64,000 bases of DNA, from NCBI GenBank assembly GCA_937952305.1, contig CALFZO010000116.1, positions 130,345 through 194,344 on the forward strand, in the 5' to 3' direction. Of the stretch, positions 26,195 to 33,943 are shown piece after piece (position 1 is the first letter of the stretch; the number at the start of each line of letters is the position of its first letter). A program made the position numbers and the translations under genes. Under the pieces are notes generated by a model. That model was not told the DNA's origin, did no database searches, and was given only the letters and a program-made list of their open reading frames with translations. This DNA comes from an uncultured Anaerolineales bacterium (GTDB taxonomy: Bacteria > Chloroflexota > Anaerolineae > Anaerolineales > UBA6663).

Positions 26195-26206
26195 ATTATA
26201 GGCCGC
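26195..26206 (-). promoter_or_regulatory. GCGGCCTATAAT -10 region for the MFS gene
   Basis: Identical 12-mer to that before the nSTAND gene, 46 bases upstream of the MFS start codon, with TATAAT as the -10 box. The -35 is not clear. Confidence 0.5.
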
Positions 26207-26290
26207 GTCGGCGTCCTCAGCGCGGACGGTTTTCTGCGAACGGGGAAGGAAGGCGAGTTAGGCGATCCGGTCGCGATGATTGAGCGGACC

Positions 26291-26473
26291 TCAGCGGATG
26301 GCGCTGCTGTGGAGGAGCGCCGGGGTCACGATCACGACGCCCAGGATCGCGCAGGTCAGGCAGACCAGCACCGTGGCCGCCCAGTCCAGACTCGACGGCG
26401 GGGTCTCGTCCGCCAGGATCAGCCAGCGCAGCACCAGGTAATAACGGATCAGGATGTCTTCGACCGTGCTCAT
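26291..26473 (-). CDS. 60-residue single-helix membrane protein
   Basis: A small gene with AAAGGGGAG 4 bases before its ATG. The product has a polar/amphipathic first half (MSTVEDILIRYYLVLRWL) and a hydrophobic second half (WAATVLVCLTCAILGVVIV) that should span the membrane once. It starts 27 bases after the WYL regulator gene ends, in the same direction, so the two are probably co-transcribed. No family recognised; it may be a ligand-sensing or anchoring partner, but there is no direct evidence. Confidence 0.65.
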   Translation of the reverse strand: MSTVEDILIRYYLVLRWLILADETPPSSLDWAATVLVCLTCAILGVVIVTPALLHSSAIR

Positions 26474-26500
26474 ACGCTCCCCTTTCGTGGCGGGCTCGTC

Positions 26501-27496
26501 TCAGCCGTCGCGGGCGGCCGGCGGCGGCGCATACAGCTCAGCCGCGGCGCGCAGATCCTGGGCCACGGCGCGGCGCAAGCCGGCCGGCGCCAGGACTTCG
26601 GCGTGCGGGCCGTACTGCATCACCCAGCGCTTGACCTCGCCCAACCCGCCCACCGTCATGCGCAGGATCACGCCGCCGTCCGGCAGAGGCTCCAGCGGTT
26701 GCTGGCTGGCATGCCAGCGGCGCTCGCGGATATAGCGCGCCGGGACCGGCCCGAAGCGGATGACGACCTCTTGCGGGTCGCCGCCGCGCTCGTTCTGAAA
26801 CGCCGACTGCATGTAGTCGCGGGCCGAGAAGCCCGGCACGCGCTCGAAGCGCTCGGGCAGCACCTGCCAGCGGTCGATGCGGCTGGCGTGGAAGTTGCGC
26901 ATCTCCTGGCGCAGCCGGTCAAAAGCAAACAGGTACCAGTCGCCGCGCATGTTGTAGAGGTGGTGCGGGTCCACCGTGCGCTCGTTCCACTCATCGCGGC
27001 TGGCCGTGTAGTAGTGCATGGCCACCGGGTGTTGGGTCTGGATGGCCCGCTGCAGATCGGCCAACAGCTCCGGGTTGACGGACGGCGCTTCCGGCGCCGC
27101 GAAAGTGTACGTCTCGCGCAGTTGGTCCAGGCTCACCTGGATGTGCTCGCCCAGGCTGGCGGCCAGCTTGCCGACGGCCGAGCGCAGCGGCGGCTCAAAG
27201 GCCGTGCCCAGGTAGCGGCGCGCCACATCCACGCTCAGGAAGAAGGCCAACAGCTCGCCCTCAGTCGCGAACATGTTTGGCAGCACCCAGGTGGCGTCCA
27301 GGTAATACCAGCCGCGCCGTTCCTTGTCGAACGCGATCGGCGCGCCCAGCCGCTCCAGCATGAAGCGCTTGTCGTTGTAGATGACGCGCTTGCTGACCTC
27401 CAGTTGGGCCGCGATGCGGTCGGCGTTGGGGAAGGCCTCGGCCCGGATCTGGCGGTCGATCTCCAGGATGCGCTCCAGTTGTTGTCGTTGGGACAT
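26501..27496 (-). CDS. HTH-WYL transcriptional regulator
   Basis: 331 residues from the ATG at 27496 (GGGAGG 4 bases upstream). Residues about 5-65 form an HTH_11-type helix-turn-helix (RQQLERILEIDRQIRAEAF, IAAQLEVSKRVIYNDKRF). A YobV/DeoR-like linker (KERRGWYYL) is followed by a WYL domain at about 155-230 (HYYTASRDEWNERTVDPHHL, MRGDWYLFAFDRLRQEMRNF) and a WCX-like C-terminal extension (VILRMTVGGLGEVKRWVMQYG). WYL proteins bind nucleotides or nucleic acid and often regulate DNA-repair, defence or stress genes. Here the only linked gene is a 60-residue membrane protein. Confidence 0.92.
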   Translation of the reverse strand: MSQRQQLERILEIDRQIRAEAFPNADRIAAQLEVSKRVIYNDKRFMLERLGAPIAFDKERRGWYYLDATWVLPNMFATEGELLAFFLSVDVARRYLGTAFEPPLRSAVGKLAASLGEHIQVSLDQLRETYTFAAPEAPSVNPELLADLQRAIQTQHPVAMHYYTASRDEWNERTVDPHHLYNMRGDWYLFAFDRLRQEMRNFHASRIDRWQVLPERFERVPGFSARDYMQSAFQNERGGDPQEVVIRFGPVPARYIRERRWHASQQPLEPLPDGGVILRMTVGGLGEVKRWVMQYGPHAEVLAPAGLRRAVAQDLRAAAELYAPPPAARDG

Positions 27497-27654
27497 GCGG
27501 CCTCCCGACCCACCCGAGAGTAGCAGAAGCCAGTGCACGCAGTGTTCACTGCGCGCCGGGCTTCGGCTGTGGGTTTGTGGTCAGAACGGGATTATGCCGG
27601 CAATGGGGCGGAATCCCCAAGGGCCGGCGGGCGCCGGCGAGGTGGGGCAGGAAC

Positions 27655-27830
27655 GCGGCCGAAGCGACCGCTACTCGCAGGCGGCGCAGTCGGCCTCGGT
27701 CACGGGCTGGGCGGCGAGTTCGGCTTCAGCGCCGGGGTGGGCGCGGCCGAAGCGGCCGCTACTCGCAGGCGGCGCAGTCGGCCTCGGTCACCGGTTGGGC
27801 GGCGAGTTCGGCTTCAGCGCCGGGGTGGGC
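27655..27830. repeat. 88-bp tandem duplication (two copies)
   Basis: Copy 1 is 27655-27742 and copy 2 is 27743-27830; they differ at three positions, and gcggcc at 27831 begins a partial third. Copy 2 encodes the last 23 or so codons and stop of the activase gene. Copy 1 is an untranslated duplicate lying just after the stop codon. Confidence 0.9.
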
Positions 27831-28820
27831 GCGGCCGTTGGCCCGGCGCGTCCGGGTCGGGCCGGCCTCGGTCACTTCCCAGCGATCACAGCGGCCGCCC
27901 CAGCGCGCCACCACTTTGCGGTCGACCGCCACCTGGACGATCTCACAGTGGTTGGTGCAGTGCCGACACTCGAACGAAGTAGTGCGGTAGTGCAGCTCGC
28001 CGACGGCGAAGCCCTTGAAGCGGGTGGGCGCCGGGGCGCGCAGTTGGGCTTCGCGGGCCAGGATAGCGGCCCCGATGGCGCCCATCACTTCGTGGTGGGC
28101 GGGCACGTGCACGGGCAGGCCGAGGGCGTCCTCAAACGCGCGCAGCATGCCCTGGTTGAAGGCCACGCCGCCCTGGAAAGCCACCAGCGGCTGGATGACC
28201 TTGCCCAGGCCGACGTTGTTGAGGTAATTGCGAGCCATGGCCTGGCACAAGCCGTAGAGGATGTCCTCCACGCGATGGCCCATCTGCTGCTTGTGGATCA
28301 TGTCCGACTCGGCGAAGACCGTGCAGCGGCCGGCGATGCGGACCGGGTTCTTGGAGCGCAGGGCCAGCGGCCCGACACTCTGGATGTCGATGTTGAGGCG
28401 GGCGGCCTGCTGGTCCAGGAAGGCGCCGGTGCCAGCCGCGCAGACCGTGTTCATGCCGAAGTCCACGGCCACGCCGTCCTGCAGGATGATGATCTTGGAG
28501 TCCTGCCCGCCGATCTCGATGATGGTCTGCACGCCGGGCACGAAGTGCGAGGTGGCCACAGCGTGGGCCGTGATCTCGTTCTTGATCACGTCCGCGCCCA
28601 CCACCACGCCGGCCAGATAACGGCCGCTGCCGGTGGTGCCGACACCCGCGATCTCCACGCCGTCGACGCGGCCGCGCAGCTGGCGCAGCCCGTCCTGGAC
28701 CACCTCCAGCGGCTTGCCGCGCGTGCGCAGATAGAGCGCGTCCAGCACCCGATAGTCGTCGTCCAGCACCACCAGCTTGGTGGTCACCGAGCCCACATCG
28801 ACGCCCAGAAAAGCACGCAT
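27759..28820 (-). CDS. Acyl-CoA dehydratase activase (BadF/HgdC-type Fe-S ATPase)
   Basis: 353 residues. The ASKHA ATPase fold is clear: GVDVGSVTTKLVVLD (phosphate 1), EIGGQDSKIIIL (phosphate 2), and FQGGVAFNQGM plus GAIGAAILA (adenosine site). Cys127 (NTVCAAGTG) and Cys166 (AGRCTVF) correspond to the cysteines that let the homodimer hold one [4Fe-4S] cluster. Such archerases drive single electrons into 2-hydroxyacyl-CoA dehydratases or benzoyl-CoA reductase. A C-terminal extension of about 90 residues, absent from HgdC, has more cysteines (ECRHCTNHCE, DCAACE) and may hold a second metal site. GGAG precedes the ATG. The downstream partner is the fused activase-related protein. Confidence 0.92.
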   Translation of the reverse strand: MRAFLGVDVGSVTTKLVVLDDDYRVLDALYLRTRGKPLEVVQDGLRQLRGRVDGVEIAGVGTTGSGRYLAGVVVGADVIKNEITAHAVATSHFVPGVQTIIEIGGQDSKIIILQDGVAVDFGMNTVCAAGTGAFLDQQAARLNIDIQSVGPLALRSKNPVRIAGRCTVFAESDMIHKQQMGHRVEDILYGLCQAMARNYLNNVGLGKVIQPLVAFQGGVAFNQGMLRAFEDALGLPVHVPAHHEVMGAIGAAILAREAQLRAPAPTRFKGFAVGELHYRTTSFECRHCTNHCEIVQVAVDRKVVARWGGRCDRWEVTEAGPTRTRRANGRAHPGAEAELAAQPVTEADCAACE

Positions 28821-28832
28821 CGTTTCGTCTCC

Positions 28833-28959
28833 TTAGAGCGGTTTCCGATATGACCTGCGCTCCGTCATTCCGGCGAAAACTGGAATCCAGCAGATTTTGG
28901 CGAACTCTGGACTCCGGCCTTCGCCGGGGTGACATCGGCGCAAGCGAAAACTGCTCTAG
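28833..28959. repeat. MITE-like foldback with internal REP-type palindrome
   Basis: Near-inverted ends ttagagcggttt (28833-28844) and aaaactgctctag (28947-28959) flank an inner palindrome of the widespread gtcattccggcgaaaact...ccggccttcgccggggtgac type (28864-28933). The right end contains the TAG stop codon of the activase-related gene. Confidence 0.65.
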
Positions 28960-31235
28960 TTTTGCCGGCCCGCCAGGGCGCACGGCCCTGTGGCGGCGCC
29001 CACGCCGCGGGCCTGGCAAGTGGCCGCGGCCGGGCAGCTCACACAGATCTGGTCCGCCACCCTCGGCGGCAGCGGCGGCCCGTTGCGGGCGCCGGCCTCG
29101 CGGACCTCGCGCCGCCGCACCAGCAGGTCCACAAACGCCTCCAGCCGCGTGCGCAGGCCGGCCCGGCCCGATTGCTCGTCGAAGATGAACGAGATGATCG
29201 GCAGGTCGTAGTCGCGGCTGACGCGCGGCAGGATGTTGAGGGCCGTGACCTCCGGGATGCACGTGAACGGCAGCGTCTCCACCAGGCCGTCGAAGCGCTG
29301 CTGGCCGTGCAGGACGGCCTGCCCCACGGTCACCCAGCCCTCGCCGGCCACGTCCCAGCGCAGGTAGGGCTTGGCGGCTTTGTCGATGTGCGGCTTGCGC
29401 GGGAAGCCGAGCGCCTCCAGGATGAGCATCCCCAGCGCCCAATCGCTCATCATCAGGGTGCGGTGGACCTCGGCGCCCAGCTTGCCGAGCTCGCGCTCCA
29501 GGTCCAGGTTGAAGAACGGCTCGAGCACGGCGTAATACTCGCCGGTGGTGGCGATCCGCACCGGGCGCCGGGCCGGGTCCTGCGGGACGCGCTCGACTTT
29601 GCGCAGCAGGTCGGTTTCGGTGCGGCGCAGCGCGTCCAGGCTGGCGGCCTCATCCAGGCGCAGCAGCCCCTCCTCCCAGACCTTGTCCACGCTGCCGGTG
29701 TCCACCTCGCGCGCGCGCACGAACTGCACGCGGCGCTCGATGGCGTCCAACACCGACATCTTCTTCAGGGCCAGCCGGATCTCGCGCATGATCTCGCGCC
29801 AGGAAACCGCCGGCGCGAACTGGCGCAGGAACTTGGCCACACCCACGATCTTGTCATCCAGCAGGGCCGTGGTGACGAACGTGAACTTGTGGCCGAGGTC
29901 GCGCAGCGCGTCGATCATGAGCTGAGTGTAGGCACTGTTGCGGCACAGCTCCGGGCCGTCCACGTACAACAGCGTGTCCGCGCCGGACTCCAACATCTCC
30001 AGCATGTTGCCGAGGAGGTATTTGTAGGGCGTGCAGATGAACTCGGGCGAGTGCCGCGCCCCCAGCGCGACCGTGCGGCTGCTGAGCGGCGGCCCCAGCT
30101 CCAGTTGGGCGCCCAGGCCGCGAAACAGCGACTTGATGGCGATGGTCACCGTGCCCATGCGCGGGAAGCCCAAGACCGGCTGCTGGGCCAGGCGCAAAAC
30201 GGCCGGGGCGGCCGGTTCAGGCGGCGGCGGCTCCGGCGCGGCGGCGGGCGCGGCCTGCTTCTGGCGCGTGAGCATGTCCACGAACGCTTCCAAACGCGTC
30301 ACCAGGCCGGCCGCGCTGCCGTGCTCGTCCAGCACCAGGCTCATCAGCGAGCGGCCCAGACCGTGCGCGCGGCGCGTGAGCGTCTCCACCATGGCCGAGT
30401 CCGGGCCGCAGGTGAAAGCCAGCGCCGCGATGACGCCGTCGATGCCGGGCGCGCGCAGGTAGTGGCCGGCCGCGCCGGACACCCAATTCTCGTAGAACCA
30501 GCGCACCTGGCCGGTGGTGCGCTGGATGCCGGCGCGGGCGGCCTCGGGCGGCACCATCTCGCTGGTGAGCACGCGCACGCCCAGCTGGCGCAGCCGCGCG
30601 ATCAGGTCATGGTTAATGTAGTCGTCGTACAGGCAGTAAGGATGGCCGACCACGCCGACGGTCAGGGTCGTTTCCGCGTTCGGCGCCGGGGCTTCGTCCC
30701 AGGCGTCCGGGTAGAGCCGCGCCAGCGCCTCCGGGTAGGTGAGCTGCTCGGCGACGAGCAGAGCCTGGTAGCGCGCCTGCGCCTCGACCGCCTGCGCCCA
30801 GGCGCGGCGGATCAGCAGCGGGTTCCAGGTGAAGCGGCGGCCCAGCCGGGCGAAGGCGTCGGCCTCGGAGATGTGGCGGCGGTGGGCGTCGATCTCGATA
30901 TCGAGCAGCGGCGGACAGTCTGGCACGGTGGCTTTGACGATGTCCGGCAGGGCCTGGAACTTGGAGCAATGCAGGGCATCTTTCTCGACACTGCGGATGG
31001 CCGGGCAGAAGACGGCGTCCACCTGGCCGTGGTCGCGCAGCCAGGCGACGTGGCCGGCGTAGACCTTGATCGGCAGGCAGGTGACATCGGCGACGACGCG
31101 CGCACCGGCCGCCACGATGTCGCGGTTGGTGGCCGGCGAGACGACGACCTCAGCGCCCAGGCCTTCCAGGAAGGTGCGCCACAACGGGTAGTGTTGAAAG
31201 AACGAGAGCGCGCGCGGCAAACCGATCCGGGACAT
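28956..31235 (-). CDS. Fused acyl-CoA dehydratase activase-related protein (DUF2229 + activase-like module)
   Basis: 759 residues from the ATG at 31235 (GGAGAGG upstream). The first half (about 1-375) is DUF2229-like: IGLPRALSFFQHYPLWRTFL, ADVTCLPIKVYAGHV, FCPAIRSVEKDALHCSKFQ. The second half (about 390-700) is a related CoA-protein-activase module: GFPRMGTVTIAIKSLFRG, EFICTPYKYLLGNMLEML, VETLPFTCIPEVTALNILP. Both halves end alike (LDEHGSAAGLVTRLEAFVDM and FDEQSGRAGLRTRLEAFVDL), which indicates an internal duplication or gene fusion. A C-terminal Cys cluster (ICVSCPAAATC...GPC) may bind a metal centre. In many anaerobes these modules are separate genes. It is transcribed just upstream of the BadF-type ATPase. 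Confidence 0.88.
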   Translation of the reverse strand: MSRIGLPRALSFFQHYPLWRTFLEGLGAEVVVSPATNRDIVAAGARVVADVTCLPIKVYAGHVAWLRDHGQVDAVFCPAIRSVEKDALHCSKFQALPDIVKATVPDCPPLLDIEIDAHRRHISEADAFARLGRRFTWNPLLIRRAWAQAVEAQARYQALLVAEQLTYPEALARLYPDAWDEAPAPNAETTLTVGVVGHPYCLYDDYINHDLIARLRQLGVRVLTSEMVPPEAARAGIQRTTGQVRWFYENWVSGAAGHYLRAPGIDGVIAALAFTCGPDSAMVETLTRRAHGLGRSLMSLVLDEHGSAAGLVTRLEAFVDMLTRQKQAAPAAAPEPPPPEPAAPAVLRLAQQPVLGFPRMGTVTIAIKSLFRGLGAQLELGPPLSSRTVALGARHSPEFICTPYKYLLGNMLEMLESGADTLLYVDGPELCRNSAYTQLMIDALRDLGHKFTFVTTALLDDKIVGVAKFLRQFAPAVSWREIMREIRLALKKMSVLDAIERRVQFVRAREVDTGSVDKVWEEGLLRLDEAASLDALRRTETDLLRKVERVPQDPARRPVRIATTGEYYAVLEPFFNLDLERELGKLGAEVHRTLMMSDWALGMLILEALGFPRKPHIDKAAKPYLRWDVAGEGWVTVGQAVLHGQQRFDGLVETLPFTCIPEVTALNILPRVSRDYDLPIISFIFDEQSGRAGLRTRLEAFVDLLVRRREVREAGARNGPPLPPRVADQICVSCPAAATCQARGVGAATGPCALAGRQN

Positions 31236-31480
31236 GCTGGCCTCTCCGCCGAGCTGGCGCAGAATCAATTCGGAGTAATTGTGCGGCAATCTGGGTCAGC
31301 TTTCACCCTAAGCGAGGCGGGCAAGCCTCAACAAGTGCCTTTAGCCACCCTTTGCCCAGGACGTTATCCAGTCCCGCTATCGTGAGCAAACCGGCCTGGT
31401 AGAATCAGCGCCGATGGCTCTTTTCAATGGCTCTCATCCCGGCCGGCGGTCCGCCCGCCCGGCTGGAACAGGTTAACGTG

Positions 31481-32242
31481 ATGCCACGCAAGCATTTTCT
31501 GACCGACATGGACGGCGTCCTGGTCAGCGGCCGCCAACTCATCCCCGGTGCCGACCAGTTCATCGAGCGGCTCAAGGCCAGCGGCGGCGAGTGGCTGGTG
31601 CTGACCAACAACCCGCTCTACACCGCGCGTGACCTGGCCTACCGTCTGCAGACGATCGGCCTGGACATCCCGGCTGAGCGGATCTTCACCTCCGGCATGG
31701 CCACCGCGCGCTTCCTGCAGGCGCAGCGCCCCAACGGCACGGCCTTTGTCATCGGCGAAAGCGGGCTGACCGCCCCGATCCACGAGGCCGGCTACGTCAT
31801 GACCGACCACGAGCCGGACTACGTGGTGTTAGGCGAGACGCACAACTACAGTGTGGAGGCCATCACCAAAGCGGTGCGGCTGGTGGTGGCGGGGGCGCGC
31901 TTCATCGCCACCAACCCGGACCCCACCGGGCCGAGCGAGAACGGTCTGGTGCCGGCCTGCGGGGCGATGGCCGCGCTCATCGAGCGGGCGGCCGGTGTCG
32001 CGCCGTTCTTCATCGGCAAGCCCAACCCGCTGATGATGCGGCTGGCGCTCAATTATCTGGGCATCCATTCGGAGGAGACGGTGATGATCGGCGACCGCAT
32101 GGACACCGACATCGTGGCCGGCGTGCAGACCGGCCTGGGCACGATCCTGGTGCTGACGGGCGTCACGAGCGCCCAGGACGTGGCCCGTTTTCCTTATCAG
32201 CCCGGCCAGGTGCTGGCCTCGGTCGCCGACCTCATCCCCTAG
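31481..32242 (+). CDS. HAD-superfamily hydrolase, NagD-like
   Basis: 253 residues from the ATG at 31481; an in-frame start at 31427 would add 18 residues lacking family similarity. Motif I is FLTDMDGVLVSG (nucleophile Asp9 and acid Asp11). LVLTNNPLYT carries motif II. The large C2 cap includes YVVLGETHNYSVEAITKAV. PFFIGKPNPLMMRLAL provides the motif III Lys, and VMIGDRMDTDIVAGVQTGLGT is motif IV. This is the NagD/PGP subfamily that dephosphorylates sugar phosphates, nucleotides or p-nitrophenyl phosphate-like substrates. The true substrate is unknown. A weak tagaat -10 candidate lies at 31400-31405. It converges with the next gene 7 bases away. Confidence 0.9.
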   Translation: MPRKHFLTDMDGVLVSGRQLIPGADQFIERLKASGGEWLVLTNNPLYTARDLAYRLQTIGLDIPAERIFTSGMATARFLQAQRPNGTAFVIGESGLTAPIHEAGYVMTDHEPDYVVLGETHNYSVEAITKAVRLVVAGARFIATNPDPTGPSENGLVPACGAMAALIERAAGVAPFFIGKPNPLMMRLALNYLGIHSEETVMIGDRMDTDIVAGVQTGLGTILVLTGVTSAQDVARFPYQPGQVLASVADLIP

Positions 32243-32249
32243 GGCGGCC

Positions 32250-32849
32250 TCAGGCAGCGGTGGGCGGCGCCGACCGGCGCGACCGCCCGGCCAACCAGCG
32301 CCCAGCGACGATGACGGCGCCGACCAGCAGCGCGGCCGCCAGACCCAGCAGACCGCCCAGCAGGCCCGCGCCAATCACGGCCGCGTCAGTCGGCAAGAGG
32401 CCGGGGCCGCCGGTGCGCCAGACGCCCTCGTTTGGGGCCTCGACGAGGTAGACCGAGCGCATCGTGCTCTGGTACTCCTGCTCACAGGCCAGGACAACGC
32501 GGAAGTTCCGGCCCAGCAACAACGGGAACAGGCTCACACTGGCCGGCTGATCCGCCGGCGTGCAGCGCGAGTCAGGCGCGCCCCAATCAGACTCGGCGGC
32601 GCTGCACGTCTGGCCCAGGCACGTGAAGAGCTGGCCGCCCTCCGCGCGCACCAGGATGGCCTGATCGACCGGCCGCAGGGCCAGCAGCTGGCGCGGCGAG
32701 TCCGGCAGCCCGCTGAGCGGCAGCCAGGTGCGCGGGAACTCCCACACCAGCCCCACAAAGGCATAGACGCCGACCAGCGCCCCGGCCACAGACCCGATCA
32801 ACGCCAGCGCCGCGAGGCCTAGCCCGATCTGCAAGCAGTTCGCACGCAT
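32250..32849 (-). CDS. Two-helix membrane protein with extracytoplasmic Cys-rich loop
   Basis: 199 residues; start supported by GGAGAT 6 bases upstream. One hydrophobic helix near the N-terminus (LGLAALALIGSVAGALVGVYAFVGL) and one near the C-terminus (AAVIGAGLLGGLLGLAAALLVGAVIV) enclose a loop of about 120 residues containing several cysteines (LFTCLGQTC, SRCTPAD, LACEQEY). Those Cys could form disulfides outside the membrane. The C-terminus is basic. No family recognised. It lies between a convergent HAD gene and the RNase H gene, with 50 bases to the latter. Confidence 0.7.
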   Translation of the reverse strand: MRANCLQIGLGLAALALIGSVAGALVGVYAFVGLVWEFPRTWLPLSGLPDSPRQLLALRPVDQAILVRAEGGQLFTCLGQTCSAAESDWGAPDSRCTPADQPASVSLFPLLLGRNFRVVLACEQEYQSTMRSVYLVEAPNEGVWRTGGPGLLPTDAAVIGAGLLGGLLGLAAALLVGAVIVAGRWLAGRSRRSAPPTAA

Positions 32850-32903
32850 CGAGTATCTCCGCGAGAATCAATCAGAGGCCAGGTTGGGCCAGCCAGCGCC
32901 CGC

Positions 32904-33788
32904 TCAGCCGCGCGCCGCCTGGCGGGCCAGCGCCTCGGCCTGCTGCGCCTCGGCCGGCCGCGCCGCGTCTTTGAGACAGTGCCAATGCACGGAGCGGGCC
33001 GCTGTCTTCGCCAGCAGCGCCTGCCACAGTTCGTGGTGCTTCACGGGCGCGCCCTCTTTGGTCCGCCAGCCCTGGATCGCCCACTGGCGCGCCCACTTCT
33101 CGGCGCCCTGGGCGGCATAGTCCGACGGCGTGTAGACGTGGACGGGCTGGCCGGACGGCGCGGCCTCCACGCCCTTCACCAACGCCAGGACGTGCAGGCG
33201 GTTGGCGGAGGTCACGGCCTCGGAGCCGCTCAACTCGCGGACCGAAGCGCCGGCCCGCACCACCACGGCCCAGGCGCCCGGCCCGGTCTGCCCGAGGCAG
33301 GAGACGCCGGTGAAGACGTGGCTGGCGTGCGCGTCGGCCAGGGGCAGCGCGGCGCGCGGGATCATGCTCACCGCCAGCCGGTCGACCTCTTCATTGAGCG
33401 GGTCGCCGGCGTGGCCCTTCACCCAGATCCACTCCACCTGATGGCGCCGCAAGGCCGCGTCCAGGGCCTCCCACAGCTCGCGGTTGGCCACCGAGCGCTT
33501 GTCCGCAGTCATCCAGCCGCGCTCCCGCCAGCGCGCCAGGTATTCCGTGACACCCTTCTGCACGTATTGGGAGTCGGTGTGGAGCTGCACGCGGCACGGG
33601 CGCTTGAGCGCGTTCAAGGCCTCGATCACGGCCTGCAGCTCCATGCGGTTGTTGGTGGTGCGCGGATCGGCGCCGGTGAGCGTCTTGCGATGCTCGCCCG
33701 CAATGAGCAGCACGGCCCAGCCGCCCGGCCCCGGGTTGGGGTCGCAGGCGCCGTCGGTGTAGATCAGGACCAGATCGTCGGTAGTCAC
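32904..33788 (-). CDS. rnhA: Ribonuclease HI with a second, degenerate RNase H domain
   Basis: 294 residues; the start is GTG at 33788 with GAGG 10 bases upstream. Residues 5-142 are RNase HI: YTDGACDPNPGPGGW (Asp12), NNRMELQAV (Glu50), LHTDSQYV (Asp72), WVKGHAGDPLNEEVDRLA (His126, Asp136). Residues 158-292 align along their length to the first domain (GPGAWAVVV, ANRLHVLALV, VYTPSDYA, KWARQWAIQGWRTKEGAPVKHH), but the acids are replaced: Gly161, His199, Pro221; Glu285 may stand in for Asp136. The active N-domain should remove RNA from RNA-DNA hybrids. The dead copy may bind substrate or dimerise. Typical RNase HI is about 150 residues. Confidence 0.93.
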   Translation of the reverse strand: MTTDDLVLIYTDGACDPNPGPGGWAVLLIAGEHRKTLTGADPRTTNNRMELQAVIEALNALKRPCRVQLHTDSQYVQKGVTEYLARWRERGWMTADKRSVANRELWEALDAALRRHQVEWIWVKGHAGDPLNEEVDRLAVSMIPRAALPLADAHASHVFTGVSCLGQTGPGAWAVVVRAGASVRELSGSEAVTSANRLHVLALVKGVEAAPSGQPVHVYTPSDYAAQGAEKWARQWAIQGWRTKEGAPVKHHELWQALLAKTAARSVHWHCLKDAARPAEAQQAEALARQAARG

Positions 33789-33884
33789 AGGCAGCTTACC
33801 TCGCCGGCCGGAGGGTCTGGCGGCATTTTAGCACGCCGCGCGGAGCGGTCCGCGCCAGCGCCAGGGCGGGCGCGACGGGAGGAG

Positions 33885-33890
33885 TATAAT
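33885..33890 (+). promoter_or_regulatory. TATAAT -10 box of the caspase-CHAT operon
   Basis: A perfect TATAAT lies 54 bases upstream of the caspase-like start, in the gap to the divergent RNase H gene. No TTGACA-like -35 is evident at the usual distance. Confidence 0.45.
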
Positions 33891-33943
33891 CTCGAATAAC
33901 GCGACGTTGCCCGCACAAGAGCATAGCCGCAGGAGGGAGCGCT

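Noticed and set aside
28929..31385. An 818-codon open frame on the plus strand
   Set aside because: Antisense to the well-supported activase-related protein; composition is typical of a reverse-strand shadow.
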